Notes: a model not told the origin generated them from the letters alone. 64,000 bases of DNA from CAYVBE01 sp964572825 (GCA_964572825.1 CAZNGS010000013.1:20518-84517); one strand, 5' to 3'; counted from the first letter of the stretch, positions 1 to 9,053 are shown. A program made the numbers and translations.

Positions 1-2
1 GA

Positions 3-866
3 CGGGGTTCGCATGGCAAACCTTTCCGGTTCCTCGAGTACCACAAGGGGCAGGGCCGGGCTGTAAGTGGCGAAATGCCAGATGAGCAAGACCACCGCGT
101 GGAGACACCTCTTCGGTCAGCCGACCTGATCGCCGTCAACACTTTAGGCCAGTTTGCGGAACATCCACGCGTGGCGGCGTTGCGAGAGTTTATCACTGAC
201 TGGTACGTCTCATACCTATCCATCGAAGACACGCGAGCTCAACCGGAGGCAGGTCCTCAGGAGCGCCTGAGCAAGACGGGCGACAATCTGCCTAACGTAG
301 TCCAATATCTGAAAGAGCAGCATCCGGAGCGCCTGGAAAGGATATTCGAGACTTTGCGCCGGCGAGTACCGAGGCTCGAACGGGTCGATGCCGAGCCTAT
401 GCAGGACGGCCGCCTGCTTCTTCAGATCAAGGACGCCCCGTTCAAACGGCCGGTACTGTCGCGGTTCGCCTCGGATGGAACGCTCAAGATGCTCTCCTAT
501 CTGGTGGTTCTTATGGATCCGGAGCCGCCGCAGTTCATCGGCGTGGAGGAACCGGAGAATTTTCTGCATCCGCGCCTGCTGCCCGAGCTTGCCGAGGAGT
601 GCCGCGCAGCGTCAGAGGGGTCGCAGCTTCTCGTTACGACTCACTCCCCATACTTTCTCAATGGGGTCAGGCCCGAGGAAGTCCGAGTTATCTACCGGGA
701 CGAAGAGGGGTTCAGTAAAGTCGAACGCGCGTCCGACATGCAAGGTATCGCGGAGTTCTTCCGGGCTGGCGCCTCGATGGGTCATCTGTGGATGGAAGGC
801 AGGTTCGGTCTTGGCGACCCGCTGGTCAACTCCGGTGCGCCGCAAGCAAGCGGGGACACGCAATGA
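3..866 (+). CDS. AAA family ATPase (AAA_21/OLD-like), 5' end outside window
   Basis: The frame is open from base 3, so the gene starts before the window; about 287 C-terminal residues are visible. They contain an ABC/SMC-type Walker B (QFIGVEEPENFLHP, near base 540) and the following switch histidine in LLVTTHSPYFLNG, both typical of AAA_21/OLD-like ATPases. Walker A must lie in the missing N-terminal part. The stop overlaps the next start as ATGA (863-866), so the two are probably translated together. Such ATPases with a small TOPRIM-like partner form many abortive-infection modules, and the ATPase is usually the sensor or gate. An internal start at 75 exists, but the upstream codons read like normal protein (HGKPFRFLEYHKGQG), so truncation by the window edge is the better explanation. 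Confidence 0.8.
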   Translation, partial: RGSHGKPFRFLEYHKGQGRAVSGEMPDEQDHRVETPLRSADLIAVNTLGQFAEHPRVAALREFITDWYVSYLSIEDTRAQPEAGPQERLSKTGDNLPNVVQYLKEQHPERLERIFETLRRRVPRLERVDAEPMQDGRLLLQIKDAPFKRPVLSRFASDGTLKMLSYLVVLMDPEPPQFIGVEEPENFLHPRLLPELAEECRAASEGSQLLVTTHSPYFLNGVRPEEVRVIYRDEEGFSKVERASDMQGIAEFFRAGASMGHLWMEGRFGLGDPLVNSGAPQASGDTQ

Positions 867-1474
867 GCGTTGCCCACGTGGAAGTGCTGGTCGAAGAGCC
901 CTCAACCGAAACCGCCCTCCGCGCCCTGCTACCACGTTTGCTGGGAGGGTTGACCTTCAGAGTCTACCCATACCAGTGTAAGGATGACCTGCTGGCCAAG
1001 CTGCCCAACAGATTGCGCGCCTACCGGTCCTGGTTGCCTCATGATTGGCGGATCGTGGTTGTAGTGGATCGCAACGGCGATGACTGCCACGGCTTGAAGA
1101 GGGGACTCGAAAGGATGGCATCACGTGCAGGACTCCCCACGAGATCCACCGCCAGCGGTGCGTATTCGGTGGTCAATCGACTCGCCATCGAAGAACTGGA
1201 GGCGTGGTATTTTGGTGACTGGCAAGCTGTGCGCGCCGCGTACCCGAGGGTCTCGCAGAGCATCCCCCGGGGGGCAAGGTACCGCGACCCAGATGCAATA
1301 CCGGGAGGTACCTGGGAATCGTTCGAGCGCATCCTGCAGCGGGCAGGGTACTTCCGGACTGGCTTACGGAAAATCGAAGCGGCACGCGCTGTTGCACAGC
1401 ACTGGGACCCGGATGCGAACACCTCGCGCAGTTTCCAAGTGCTGCGAGATGCCTTTCGTGAGATGGCATTTTGA
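863..1474 (+). CDS. DUF4276/RloB-like TOPRIM-fold protein
   Basis: A 203-residue protein with the layout of DUF4276 proteins: an N-terminal strand with an acidic pair (HVEVLVEEPSTE), a central acidic motif VVVVDRNGDDC, and the motif RLAIEELEAWYFGD. The acidic residues match the metal-binding set expected of a TOPRIM-like nuclease fold. The start overlaps the stop of the ATPase gene by four bases, so stoichiometric co-translation is likely. ATPase plus DUF4276-type pairs occur in phage-defence modules of the AbiL/RloAB/PARIS general type; the exact type cannot be fixed from this sequence. By analogy the protein would be the toxic effector. Assignment to the family is fairly firm, activity is inferred. 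Confidence 0.7.
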   Translation: MSVAHVEVLVEEPSTETALRALLPRLLGGLTFRVYPYQCKDDLLAKLPNRLRAYRSWLPHDWRIVVVVDRNGDDCHGLKRGLERMASRAGLPTRSTASGAYSVVNRLAIEELEAWYFGDWQAVRAAYPRVSQSIPRGARYRDPDAIPGGTWESFERILQRAGYFRTGLRKIEAARAVAQHWDPDANTSRSFQVLRDAFREMAF

Positions 1475-1567
1475 CGTTGCGGCCCGGACACTGACCGGCC
1501 TTGGGGTACATCAATCGGAAGGACGATGCGGCGCGATCCTGCAAAAGTGCAATCTTGGCCGCACCAC
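1475..1567. other. Short gap between convergent genes
   Basis: The 93 bases between the plus-strand DUF4276-like gene and the minus-strand phosphofructokinase gene hold no convincing coding signal, and no clear hairpin terminator was seen. Confidence 0.4.
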
Positions 1568-2905
1568 TCAGCGCAGGTCCCGGGGCACGTAGTCTTCCAG
1601 GCCCGCTCGGCCGGCCATGATATCCTCCAGCCGGGTGAAGCCCGGCAGAGGCTCCCCGATCAGGGGCATCGCCCATTCCACGAAATCGTCCGTGACGTCC
1701 ACCCGGTTCTCGGCGATCCAGCCGGCCGGGAAGGAGCGCTCGGCGTTGGCCACCTCCTCCAGCGGCACCTCGCCGTAGCGCACCCGGTATTCGTCTCCGG
1801 GCTCGCGCAGTATGGTCGCCATCAGCCCGCTTTTGCCTTCCAGGCCGAGCTCGGCGGCGTGGGCACCGACCCGATATGCCTCCTCCAGGTCAGTTGATGA
1901 CGCGCGGGCAATGTCGCGCCGCTGTTTGGTGCCCGGCACATCCACGCGGGCGATGCCCGGCACCACCAGGCGGCTCCGGGCCCTGCCCTGCCGGTCCACC
2001 CGGTCCATCCCGTTCAGGTGGTTCATCAGCAGGTGCGCGGCGGTGGTGCGGGAGGCGCTGAACTGCGCATGCCCGAAGGCGTCCCGCAGCACGCCGACGT
2101 CGCCCAGACTGGCCCCCTCGGTCAGCACCACCATGCAGCGTCCGGCATCTTTCAGCACGCGATTCACGTTCTCCGTGATGAACTCCAGGTTGGCCCCGGC
2201 GTCGTCGGGATCGAGGGCCTCCGGCATGAGGATCAGCAGCGGCATCTCTCGCCGCGGGTCGGCCAGGCGAGCGGAAGCGGTGATGAACCCGATCCTGCGC
2301 CCCATGGCCTGCATGATCAGCACGGGGTCGCTGGTGTGGCTGGCCTTGTTTTCCTCATTGGCTTCCAGGACGTTCACGGCCCACCACCGGGCCACGCTGC
2401 CGTAGCCGGGGTTGTGGTCGCAAACGCCGAAAGTGCCGTCCGGCCGCAGCTCCCCGCCCACGTCGTTGTCCACCGTCTTGGCCACGCCCAAACCCTGCAG
2501 GTCAAGGCCGGACTGCCGGGCCAGCGCGGCGACCCGGTTGGCCGTGTCCATGGAATCGTTGCCGCCGATGTAGATGAACATTCCCACGTCGTGGGCCCTG
2601 AAGACCTCGACGATCCGCCCGTAGTCCTCGCTGTAGATCTCGCCGGTGTCCTTGCTGGCCAGCTTGTAGCGGCAACTGCCGATGGCTCCGGCGCTGGGCG
2701 TCTGCCCCAGCAGCCGTATCTGCTCCGGGTCCTGCGCGCCCAGGTCGACCAACTCGTTGCGCAGCACCCCCAGGATGCCCTGGCGGGCGCCGTACACGGT
2801 GCCGACATGTCCCGACGCGAGCAGTGTGTCGACCACTCCGCGGACGGAGTTATTGATGACGGCCGTCGGTCCTCCGGACTGCGCGACAACTGCGTTCATC
2901 GCCAT
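1568..2905 (-). CDS. 6-phosphofructokinase, probably PPi-dependent
   Basis: A 445-residue PFK-superfamily enzyme for phosphorylation of fructose 6-phosphate (reversible if PPi is the donor). It begins with the phosphate-binding motif QSGGPTAVIN (9-18). The nucleotide/PPi motif is GGNDS (114-118), with Asp where ATP enzymes have Gly, and the catalytic motif AKTVDND (142-148) has Lys where ATP enzymes have Gly. Both are hallmarks of PPi use. The first position of GGNDS is Asn rather than the usual metal-binding Asp. MGRRIGF (201-207) is the sugar-phosphate site. The start has GGAGGG five bases upstream. It is the last gene of a minus-strand run with a HAD phosphatase and 6-phosphogluconate dehydrogenase; the gap to the HAD gene is 12 bases. 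Confidence 0.85.
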   Translation of the reverse strand: MAMNAVVAQSGGPTAVINNSVRGVVDTLLASGHVGTVYGARQGILGVLRNELVDLGAQDPEQIRLLGQTPSAGAIGSCRYKLASKDTGEIYSEDYGRIVEVFRAHDVGMFIYIGGNDSMDTANRVAALARQSGLDLQGLGVAKTVDNDVGGELRPDGTFGVCDHNPGYGSVARWWAVNVLEANEENKASHTSDPVLIMQAMGRRIGFITASARLADPRREMPLLILMPEALDPDDAGANLEFITENVNRVLKDAGRCMVVLTEGASLGDVGVLRDAFGHAQFSASRTTAAHLLMNHLNGMDRVDRQGRARSRLVVPGIARVDVPGTKQRRDIARASSTDLEEAYRVGAHAAELGLEGKSGLMATILREPGDEYRVRYGEVPLEEVANAERSFPAGWIAENRVDVTDDFVEWAMPLIGEPLPGFTRLEDIMAGRAGLEDYVPRDLR

Positions 2906-2917
2906 GGTGGCCCTCCA

Positions 2918-3973
2918 TCAGTCGTCCAGGACGAACAGTTTCCCCTGCGGGTGCAACAGTTCGTAGGTGTCGATCCGCTTCTGCTGGAGCTTCCGATACT
3001 CCGCTTCGGCCTCGTAGTCTTCTCTCTCCCAGGGTCCCTCCGGCAGCAAGGCGTTCTCGAATTCCTCCACCAGCCGATCTTCGAGGGCCCCTCGGTACTG
3101 GCCGGCGAAGAAAGCGTCGAAGGCCTCGCGCGCTTTCTCCCACGCCTCCAACTCGCGGCCCGCGATTATGGGATAGAAGGCGGCGCCGTTGGCGCGGGCG
3201 GCTTTCAGGTCGCCGCCGCCGTCGCCCAGCATGATGATCTGGTCATCGTCATAGCCGCCGACCTCTTTCAGCAGGCCTATATGCTCGGTCTTCTTGCCCA
3301 TCTCCTTGCCGGCTATGGACTGCACGTGGTGCTTAAGGTCGGCGTTGCCCCACCAGGCCACCAGATCGCTGTAGGGCGTGCCGGAGACCACCAGCATATC
3401 CGCATGATGGGACAGGTAATCGAGCATCTCGGGCACTCCCTCGAACGGGGGCATGTTCAGGGTGACGAACTTGAACGTGCGGTCCACCGCCTCGCTCCAC
3501 GCCAGCAGGCGCGTGATGTTGTAGTCCAGCCCGTGCTGCTGGTGATATTCGGTCAGGCTGGGGATGCCGAAGCCCCTTTCGCCGCCGCTCTGGTCTATCC
3601 AATCCACGTAACCCGCCAGGGACGCCTGCAGGTCGTGGATGTGCTCCAGGGACAGCCGGCTCCGCGCGTCAGGGTCTTTCTGCAGGCTCTCCAGCGTGAG
3701 CTGCACCGCAATGTAACGGTCACAGCCCCGTGTCACACCCCAGAGGTTGTGATGCTCGGCGTGCAGGCGGAAGAACATCTCGATCCCGCGCAGGCTGTTC
3801 ATGTCCATGTAGTGCGGGTGGAACACGATCACCTGCTTCGCCCACATGTTGTCCAGCACCGCCCCGTCCGTATCGATGCAGACGGCGAAACCGTGCTCGC
3901 GGTTCCAGTTGCGGAGTTGCTGCCGGGGGTCGTCGGCGATCTGCTCTTCGGTCATGTCGCCCTGGTAAGTCAT
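2918..3973 (-). CDS. HAD-superfamily hydrolase
   Basis: A 351-residue cytosolic HAD phosphatase. Motif I is CIDTDGAVLDN with nucleophile D34 and acid/base D36. Motif II is the VVSGTP region, and motif III is MLGDGGGDLKAA with the metal-binding Asp residues. A large helical cap sits between motifs I and II. The start at 3973 is preferred over longer options because GGAGGA lies about five bases upstream. It sits between 6-phosphogluconate dehydrogenase and PPi-type phosphofructokinase, so a sugar phosphate is the likely substrate, but the specificity cannot be read from the sequence. Confidence 0.75.
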   Translation of the reverse strand: MTYQGDMTEEQIADDPRQQLRNWNREHGFAVCIDTDGAVLDNMWAKQVIVFHPHYMDMNSLRGIEMFFRLHAEHHNLWGVTRGCDRYIAVQLTLESLQKDPDARSRLSLEHIHDLQASLAGYVDWIDQSGGERGFGIPSLTEYHQQHGLDYNITRLLAWSEAVDRTFKFVTLNMPPFEGVPEMLDYLSHHADMLVVSGTPYSDLVAWWGNADLKHHVQSIAGKEMGKKTEHIGLLKEVGGYDDDQIIMLGDGGGDLKAARANGAAFYPIIAGRELEAWEKAREAFDAFFAGQYRGALEDRLVEEFENALLPEGPWEREDYEAEAEYRKLQQKRIDTYELLHPQGKLFVLDD

Positions 3974-4036
3974 GGTCTCCTCCATGGAGGCAGAGTGCTG
4001 TTGCGGCATGCCTTCGGCTCGCGGAGCGGGTGCGCT

Positions 4037-5575
4037 CTATTCGGCCGGCGAGAGGTGGTAGCCGCCGCCTTCCCGGTCCACCCGCTCGAAACCATGCTCG
4101 CCGAACCGGTCGCGCTGCGCCTGGATCATGTTCGCCGCCAGCCGGGGCCTTCGGTAGGTGTCGAAGTAGTTCAGCGAAGCGCCGATTGCGTCCGTGGGCA
4201 GGCCCAGGCCGGCCATCGTCCTGACCCACCAGCGCCAGTTGTGCTGGAAGCGCTCACCGTTGAGCACATCGCGGAACTGGGAGGCCAGCATGATGTTGTG
4301 CAGGTCGGGTTGCTCGAGGAAAGCCTGCCGGATGGGGTCCAGCAGATTGGATCGGATGATGCACCCGCCCTTCCAGATGCGGGCGATCTCGTCCATTTGC
4401 AGGGCGAAGTCGCAGTCCCCGCCGTGCTCGTCCGGGTCGATGCTCGAGGCTTCGGACAGGAGCCAGAAGCCCTGAGAGTAGGCGGCGATCATCGAGCCGT
4501 AAAGCGCGTCGGCGCCGGCCTCCATGAGACGTTGCCGATCGGCCTCCACCTCGAGCGCCACGCCCTGGAGGCGGTCTCCGGCCGCCACGCGCGCGGATTT
4601 GAAGGAGCTCATGATCCGCGCCTGCAGGGCGGCGGCGATGGTCGGCACGGGCACGCCCAGGTCGAACGCTATCTGGCTGGTCCATTTGCCGGTGCCCTTC
4701 TGGCCGGCCCGGTCCAGGATGACGTCCAGCATGGGCTTGCCCGTCTCGCTGTCGGTCATGCCCAGGATCTGCGTGCAGATCTCCATCAGGTAGCCGCCGT
4801 GGCGGCCCTCGGTCATCTCCGCAAAGAAAGGCTCAACTTCGCCCGGCCCGCAGCCCAGCAGGTTCACCAGCGCGTAATACACCTCGCTGATGGCCTGCAT
4901 GATGCCGTATTCGATGCCGTTGTGAACGTTCTTGACGAAATGGCCCGCCTCATTATCGCCCATGAAGGTGCAGCACGGCCCGTCCACCTGGGCCGCCGCC
5001 CTCTCCAGCATCTCGCCCACGACCTTGTAGGCATCCTGGTCCCCGCCGGGCATAATGCACGGTCCCTTCAACGCGCCCTCGGAGCCGCCGCTCACCCCGG
5101 TGCCGATGAAGGGTACGCCGCGCTTGCGGAACTCGGCCACCCGGGACTTCGTGCTCCGGGGGTGGGAGTTGGCCGCATCGATGATCACGGTTCCGTCCGG
5201 TACGGTCTCCGCCAGCGGCGGCACGTCCCGCCGGTCCGTGTCCGAGTACTTCGCCACCGAACCGCTGAAGAACAGCTCGTCTATCGGCCCCCAGGGCTGG
5301 AACACCGGGTCGTTCGCCTTGATCATCGCCAGCACGGCGCCGTTCGGGCTCTTCAGGTGCTCGCACGCGTCCACCAGCGTCTGCGCCGTGCCCACCCGAT
5401 CGGCGATGTCCTCCTCGGCCACCTCGTCCGCGAAACGTTCCGTCACCGCAACCGTCCGGTTCACCCCGATCACCCGGTAACCCTTGCGGGCGAAATTCCG
5501 GATGAAATTCTCGCCCATCACTCCCAGGCCGTAGAGAATCAGATCGTACTGCCCGTCCATCCTGTTGACTGACAT
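4037..5575 (-). CDS. gnd: 6-phosphogluconate dehydrogenase, decarboxylating
   Basis: A 512-residue enzyme, near the long dimeric form of 6PGDH, that oxidatively decarboxylates 6-phosphogluconate to ribulose 5-phosphate. The Rossmann motif GLGVMG is at residues 16-21. The family block GVSGGSEGALKGPCIMPGG, the catalytic segment KNVHNGIEYGIMQ and GQKGTGKWTSQIA are all intact. A start at 5575 has GGAGTGA six bases upstream; a longer frame to 5611 lacks such a site. The gene heads a three-gene run with the HAD hydrolase and phosphofructokinase, linking oxidative pentose phosphate flow with upper glycolysis. A strong promoter precedes it. Confidence 0.92.
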   Translation of the reverse strand: MSVNRMDGQYDLILYGLGVMGENFIRNFARKGYRVIGVNRTVAVTERFADEVAEEDIADRVGTAQTLVDACEHLKSPNGAVLAMIKANDPVFQPWGPIDELFFSGSVAKYSDTDRRDVPPLAETVPDGTVIIDAANSHPRSTKSRVAEFRKRGVPFIGTGVSGGSEGALKGPCIMPGGDQDAYKVVGEMLERAAAQVDGPCCTFMGDNEAGHFVKNVHNGIEYGIMQAISEVYYALVNLLGCGPGEVEPFFAEMTEGRHGGYLMEICTQILGMTDSETGKPMLDVILDRAGQKGTGKWTSQIAFDLGVPVPTIAAALQARIMSSFKSARVAAGDRLQGVALEVEADRQRLMEAGADALYGSMIAAYSQGFWLLSEASSIDPDEHGGDCDFALQMDEIARIWKGGCIIRSNLLDPIRQAFLEQPDLHNIMLASQFRDVLNGERFQHNWRWWVRTMAGLGLPTDAIGASLNYFDTYRRPRLAANMIQAQRDRFGEHGFERVDREGGGYHLSPAE

Positions 5576-5631
5576 TCCGGTCACTCCGCACGAAGAATCG
5601 AAAAAGGACACACTGCTACGCCCGGCCGATT

Positions 5632-5660
5632 ATTCTTGGGGAAAGCGAACGTGCTGTCAA
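5632..5660 (-). promoter_or_regulatory. Sigma-70 promoter of the gnd-HAD-PFK run
   Basis: On the minus strand a perfect -35 TTGACA (5660-5655) and a -10 AAGAAT (5637-5632) are separated by 17 bases. This puts transcription start near 5625, about 50 bases upstream of the gnd start. Confidence 0.65.
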
Positions 5661-5778
5661 AGGAATGCGCCGTGTGGCGTTCCGCACAAGACTTTCTCAT
5701 TTGAAGCGCCCGGCAGGATGTGCCATGATCGGCCTTCCGAGGTTCCTGACCCCCGTAACCTACGCCGAGGTGCACCCG

Positions 5779-7911
5779 ATGGCCGAAAAGAACTGGATGA
5801 ACCGCAGGCAGCGCCTGATCCACATGACGATCCGGGACGTGGACTGCGCCGACTTCGACGTCGAGCACGTGATCGAGACCTTCCGCCGCTGGAACGTGAC
5901 CTGTTTCAGCTTCTTCGCCGGGGGGTACGTCACCACCTATCCCACGAAACTCCCCTGGCAGCGGGTGAGCCCGTACCTGGGGGACCGGGACCTGTGCGGC
6001 GAGATCATTGAAGCCGCCCACGCGGCCGATATGCGCGCCTTCACCATGATCGACCTGGGGGAGGTGCCTGTCGAGGTGGCCGAGGAACATCCCGACTGGC
6101 TGGCCCGCCGGCGGGACGGGAGTTTTTACGTGAAGACCGACGGCATCGTCACCAGTTGTCCGCTGGGCGATTACGTCCGGGAGTGCAGCCGGCAGGTGGT
6201 GGCCGAGCTGCTGGAACGCTACGACATGGACGGGATGAAGTTCGGCGGCGCCAGCTACGGTTTCGCCCCCGGCGTCTGCCACTGCGACCGCTGCCGCCAG
6301 AGCTTGCGGAACGACCGCGGCCTGGAGCTGCCCGAGGACCGCGAAGACGATCGCTACGCCGCCTACATGCGCTGGCGCGAAGAGAAGATGAAAGAGACCG
6401 TCCGCTACCTGGTCGACGTGGTTCATCAGCAGGCGGACATTCCCGTGGTGGGCAACAGCGTCCGGCACCTGGGGCGCGGCATGAGCATCGACGACCTGGC
6501 GCGGGATCAGGATTTCGTGCAGCTCGAGGTGCAGACGCGCACCCACCCCACCGGACCGAACTCCGAAGCCTGCTGGGAAAGGTTCACTTTCCCCACGGAG
6601 ACCTGTCGATACGCGGGCCTGCTGTCCAGGCGGCCGCCCTGGGTGGTGGCCTCCTACTTCCTGGCCTGGCCCTGGCGACGTGTGGCCGTACCCCCGGCGG
6701 AACAGAAGCTCTACCTGGCCCAGGTCGCGGCCAACGGCTGCTCCCCCATGGTCAACCTCTCCGGCGGCCCACCGAAGGTCCACCAGGACACCCGCGGCTT
6801 TCGGGCCATCGAGGAGCTGTACGGCTTCATGGCGCGGAACAACAGGCTTTACGAAGGAGACCGCTCCGGCGCCACCGTGGCCATTCTCTACTGTCACGAC
6901 TCGGCCCGCCTGGCACGCCGACAGCCGGACTCGTACCTGCACTACCTGGCCGACCTCCACGGCTGCGAGGATGCCCTCAATCGGGCGCACATCCCCTTCG
7001 ACATCGTCAACACGGAACGGCTGGAGGAAGTGGGGGCGGACGATTACGCCGCGCTGCTGCTGCCCGGTGCCACTGCCCTGACTTCGGCGGCCGCCCGCGA
7101 GCTCACGCGGCTGGTGGAGGGCGGCGCGGGCCTGGTGGCCACGGACGCGCCGGCAACGCGGGACGCGCAGGGCACACCACGCGGGCGATCACCGCTGGCA
7201 GCGCTGCTGGGCGTGATCGCCATCGGAGAGGAAAACACTTTCCTCGAAAGCCCGCACAAAGGTCTGGCGCAGGCCTATGGACGGCCCGATGCGGAGCACG
7301 CGCTCTTTGCGGACATCGACGCGGAACTGGTGCCCCTGGCCGGTCCCTGGTATGCCGTGGAGGCGAAGCCCGGCGTCGAGGTGCCGATGGTCCGGACGGC
7401 GCCCTTCCGCGTGTTCCCGGAGGGGCTGAGCTACCCGGACTACCCCGATCCCGCAGAGCCGCTGGCCGTAATCAAAAATGCCCCGGAGCAGGGGCGGACG
7501 GTCTATTTCCCCTTCCCGGCGGGCCGATGCGCGGCTCGAACCGGCCACCCCGACAACAAGCGGCTGATCTCCAACGCGGTGCGCCACGCGGCCCGCGGCG
7601 ACATCCCCGTGGGTCTTGAAGGACATCCGGACGTCCTTGTGACCCTACGCCTGCAGCGGGGACGCAAACTCATCCACCTGGTCAACACCACGGGCCGCGA
7701 GCGCTACCTGGAGGTCTTCACGCCGGTGCGGGGGCTGAACCTGACCGTGCGCTCGGAGCAGGCACCGGACCGCGCCTGGCGCGCAAGCACGGGCGATGAG
7801 CTGGACTTCGAATACGCCGACGGCGTCGTTCGGGTGCTGGTGCCCGAACTGGTGGACTACGACATCGTGGCCCTCGAGAACTCCGAACGGAAGAACAGGA
7901 CGCAATCATGA
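5779..7911 (+). CDS. GHL6-like glycoside hydrolase with trimerisation-like domain
   Basis: A protein of about 710 residues. The N-terminal 350 residues read as a (beta/alpha)8 barrel like hypothetical glycosyl hydrolase family 6 and GH42-type barrels (RQRLIHMTIRDVDCADFD, then the conserved YDMDGMKFGGASYGF). The middle resembles a beta-galactosidase trimerisation domain, starting near GATVAILYCHDSARL, with a small beta domain at the end. No signal peptide is seen. The start at 5779 follows GAGGTG; a start at 5725 with AGGA upstream is also possible and would add 18 residues. The stop overlaps the next start by four bases. Substrate unknown; a glycoside or glycoconjugate is likely. Confidence 0.65.
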   Translation: MAEKNWMNRRQRLIHMTIRDVDCADFDVEHVIETFRRWNVTCFSFFAGGYVTTYPTKLPWQRVSPYLGDRDLCGEIIEAAHAADMRAFTMIDLGEVPVEVAEEHPDWLARRRDGSFYVKTDGIVTSCPLGDYVRECSRQVVAELLERYDMDGMKFGGASYGFAPGVCHCDRCRQSLRNDRGLELPEDREDDRYAAYMRWREEKMKETVRYLVDVVHQQADIPVVGNSVRHLGRGMSIDDLARDQDFVQLEVQTRTHPTGPNSEACWERFTFPTETCRYAGLLSRRPPWVVASYFLAWPWRRVAVPPAEQKLYLAQVAANGCSPMVNLSGGPPKVHQDTRGFRAIEELYGFMARNNRLYEGDRSGATVAILYCHDSARLARRQPDSYLHYLADLHGCEDALNRAHIPFDIVNTERLEEVGADDYAALLLPGATALTSAAARELTRLVEGGAGLVATDAPATRDAQGTPRGRSPLAALLGVIAIGEENTFLESPHKGLAQAYGRPDAEHALFADIDAELVPLAGPWYAVEAKPGVEVPMVRTAPFRVFPEGLSYPDYPDPAEPLAVIKNAPEQGRTVYFPFPAGRCAARTGHPDNKRLISNAVRHAARGDIPVGLEGHPDVLVTLRLQRGRKLIHLVNTTGRERYLEVFTPVRGLNLTVRSEQAPDRAWRASTGDELDFEYADGVVRVLVPELVDYDIVALENSERKNRTQS

Positions 7912-8918
7912 GCGAAACAGAGCCGGGGACAGCAGGCCGCACCTTCATCGACGCTTACGCACACGTGGGCGTGCCGCGGTTCGGCTCCGCGGAAGAGGCC
8001 GTTGCCGTGATGGACCGCTGGAATACCGAAAAGGCCGTGCTGGTGCTGGGGCCCGGCGTGCCCGACCTGCCGGCCCTGGCGGAGGCCCGGGAGCTGGCCG
8101 GGGACCGCATTCGGTGCATGGGCATACCCTTCGGCAAAACCGAGGGGCAGCGCTCCGCACTGGCCGAGGTGCAGATACGCATGGGCATAAGCGGCATGCG
8201 CTTCATGCCCTTCGAGCTGGAACCGAACCCGGAGATACTGGCAAAGCTCGGCGAGCGGGGACTGTGGCTTTTCGCCATCAACCCCCACGAGTCGGCGGAG
8301 ACCACCCGTCTGCTGCTGGACTGGCTGGAGGACTACCCCGAAGGGGCCATCGCGGCGCCGCACTTCCTCTGCCCGTGCCCCCTCGGCGAGGCAGCCGATG
8401 ATCCCGGCCTGCTGCGGGAGCTTCTCGAGCATCCCCGCTTCTGCGCCATCCCGTCGCGGCACGGGGGCGTGGGCAGCGCCCGGCCCTACCCGCACGATGA
8501 CCTGCGCCCCTGGGTGGAGGGGCTGGTCGCAACCATGGGCTGGGAGAAACTCATGTGGGGCAGCGAGTATCCGGTCCTTTACTGGCGCAACGAGCAGATC
8601 GACGAGGCTCGGCGCTGGGTCGATGAGCTGGGTTTGGGGCTGACGGAGGAGCAGCGGGCCGGCTTTTTCCACGGCAACGCCCGGCGCCTGCTGTTCAGCG
8701 AGCCGGCGCCGGCGGCGGCGGATGTGAGCCTGCCGGCCTGGGTAGAGGAACAGTTCGACCGCCACCGCACGGTGCCCCTTTTCCCCCGCACGACCCTGAA
8801 CGTGCCCATGCGCGCCTACCGGAAGCTGTTGTCGGGTTACCTCCAGGCGGGCGCGGCCAATCCCACGCTGCGCTTCGCCGAATACGTGGCCAACCGGCTC
8901 GGCGAACACGCTGGTTGA
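7908..8918 (+). CDS. Amidohydrolase-family protein (Amidohydro_2)
   Basis: A 336-residue TIM-barrel metal hydrolase. It shows the late family motif LMWGSEYPVLYW, where the acidic residue of GS(D/E)YP is the usual catalytic or metal site. The N-terminal HxH motif is degenerate, reading FIDAYAHVG with only one His. The ATG overlaps the stop of the preceding glycoside hydrolase (ATGA, 7908-7911), so the pair is translationally coupled and probably acts on successive intermediates. The family includes lactonases and decarboxylases of sugar-acid or aromatic catabolism; a lactonase-like role beside a glycosidase is an inference. Confidence 0.65.
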   Translation: MSETEPGTAGRTFIDAYAHVGVPRFGSAEEAVAVMDRWNTEKAVLVLGPGVPDLPALAEARELAGDRIRCMGIPFGKTEGQRSALAEVQIRMGISGMRFMPFELEPNPEILAKLGERGLWLFAINPHESAETTRLLLDWLEDYPEGAIAAPHFLCPCPLGEAADDPGLLRELLEHPRFCAIPSRHGGVGSARPYPHDDLRPWVEGLVATMGWEKLMWGSEYPVLYWRNEQIDEARRWVDELGLGLTEEQRAGFFHGNARRLLFSEPAPAAADVSLPAWVEEQFDRHRTVPLFPRTTLNVPMRAYRKLLSGYLQAGAANPTLRFAEYVANRLGEHAG

Positions 8919-8970
8919 GGAGGTTGCCTGCAGCGCATGCCAGTTGTCGAACCCTGGGCGGAGCCTGGAG

Positions 8971-8999
8971 GGCCACCCCGCGCCCGCGGGTTCGTGGCC
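8971..8999. repeat. Intergenic palindrome, GGCCAC type
   Basis: GGCCAC (8971-8976) pairs with GTGGCC (8994-8999). Inside it CCCGCG (8977-8982) pairs with CGCGGG (8985-8990), leaving a three-base bulge. The preceding TGGAG matches the flank of the palindrome at 63591-63610. Confidence 0.6.
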
Positions 9000-9033
9000 G
9001 ATCGTTATGGCACACGGGGGGTCCAGGGCAGGC

Positions 9034-9053
9034 GGACGCGACAAAGCGCGTCC
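9034..9053 (+). repeat. Intergenic palindrome, GGACGCG-N6-CGCGTCC type
   Basis: A perfect 7-bp stem around the loop ACAAAG, followed by CTCCAGC. It is one of four copies of this unit in the window (also at 15348, 44832 and 63522). Confidence 0.7.

Noticed and set aside
2018..5572. Open frame of 1184 codons on the plus strand
   Set aside because: Antisense to phosphofructokinase, HAD and gnd, all of which have family motifs and ribosome sites.
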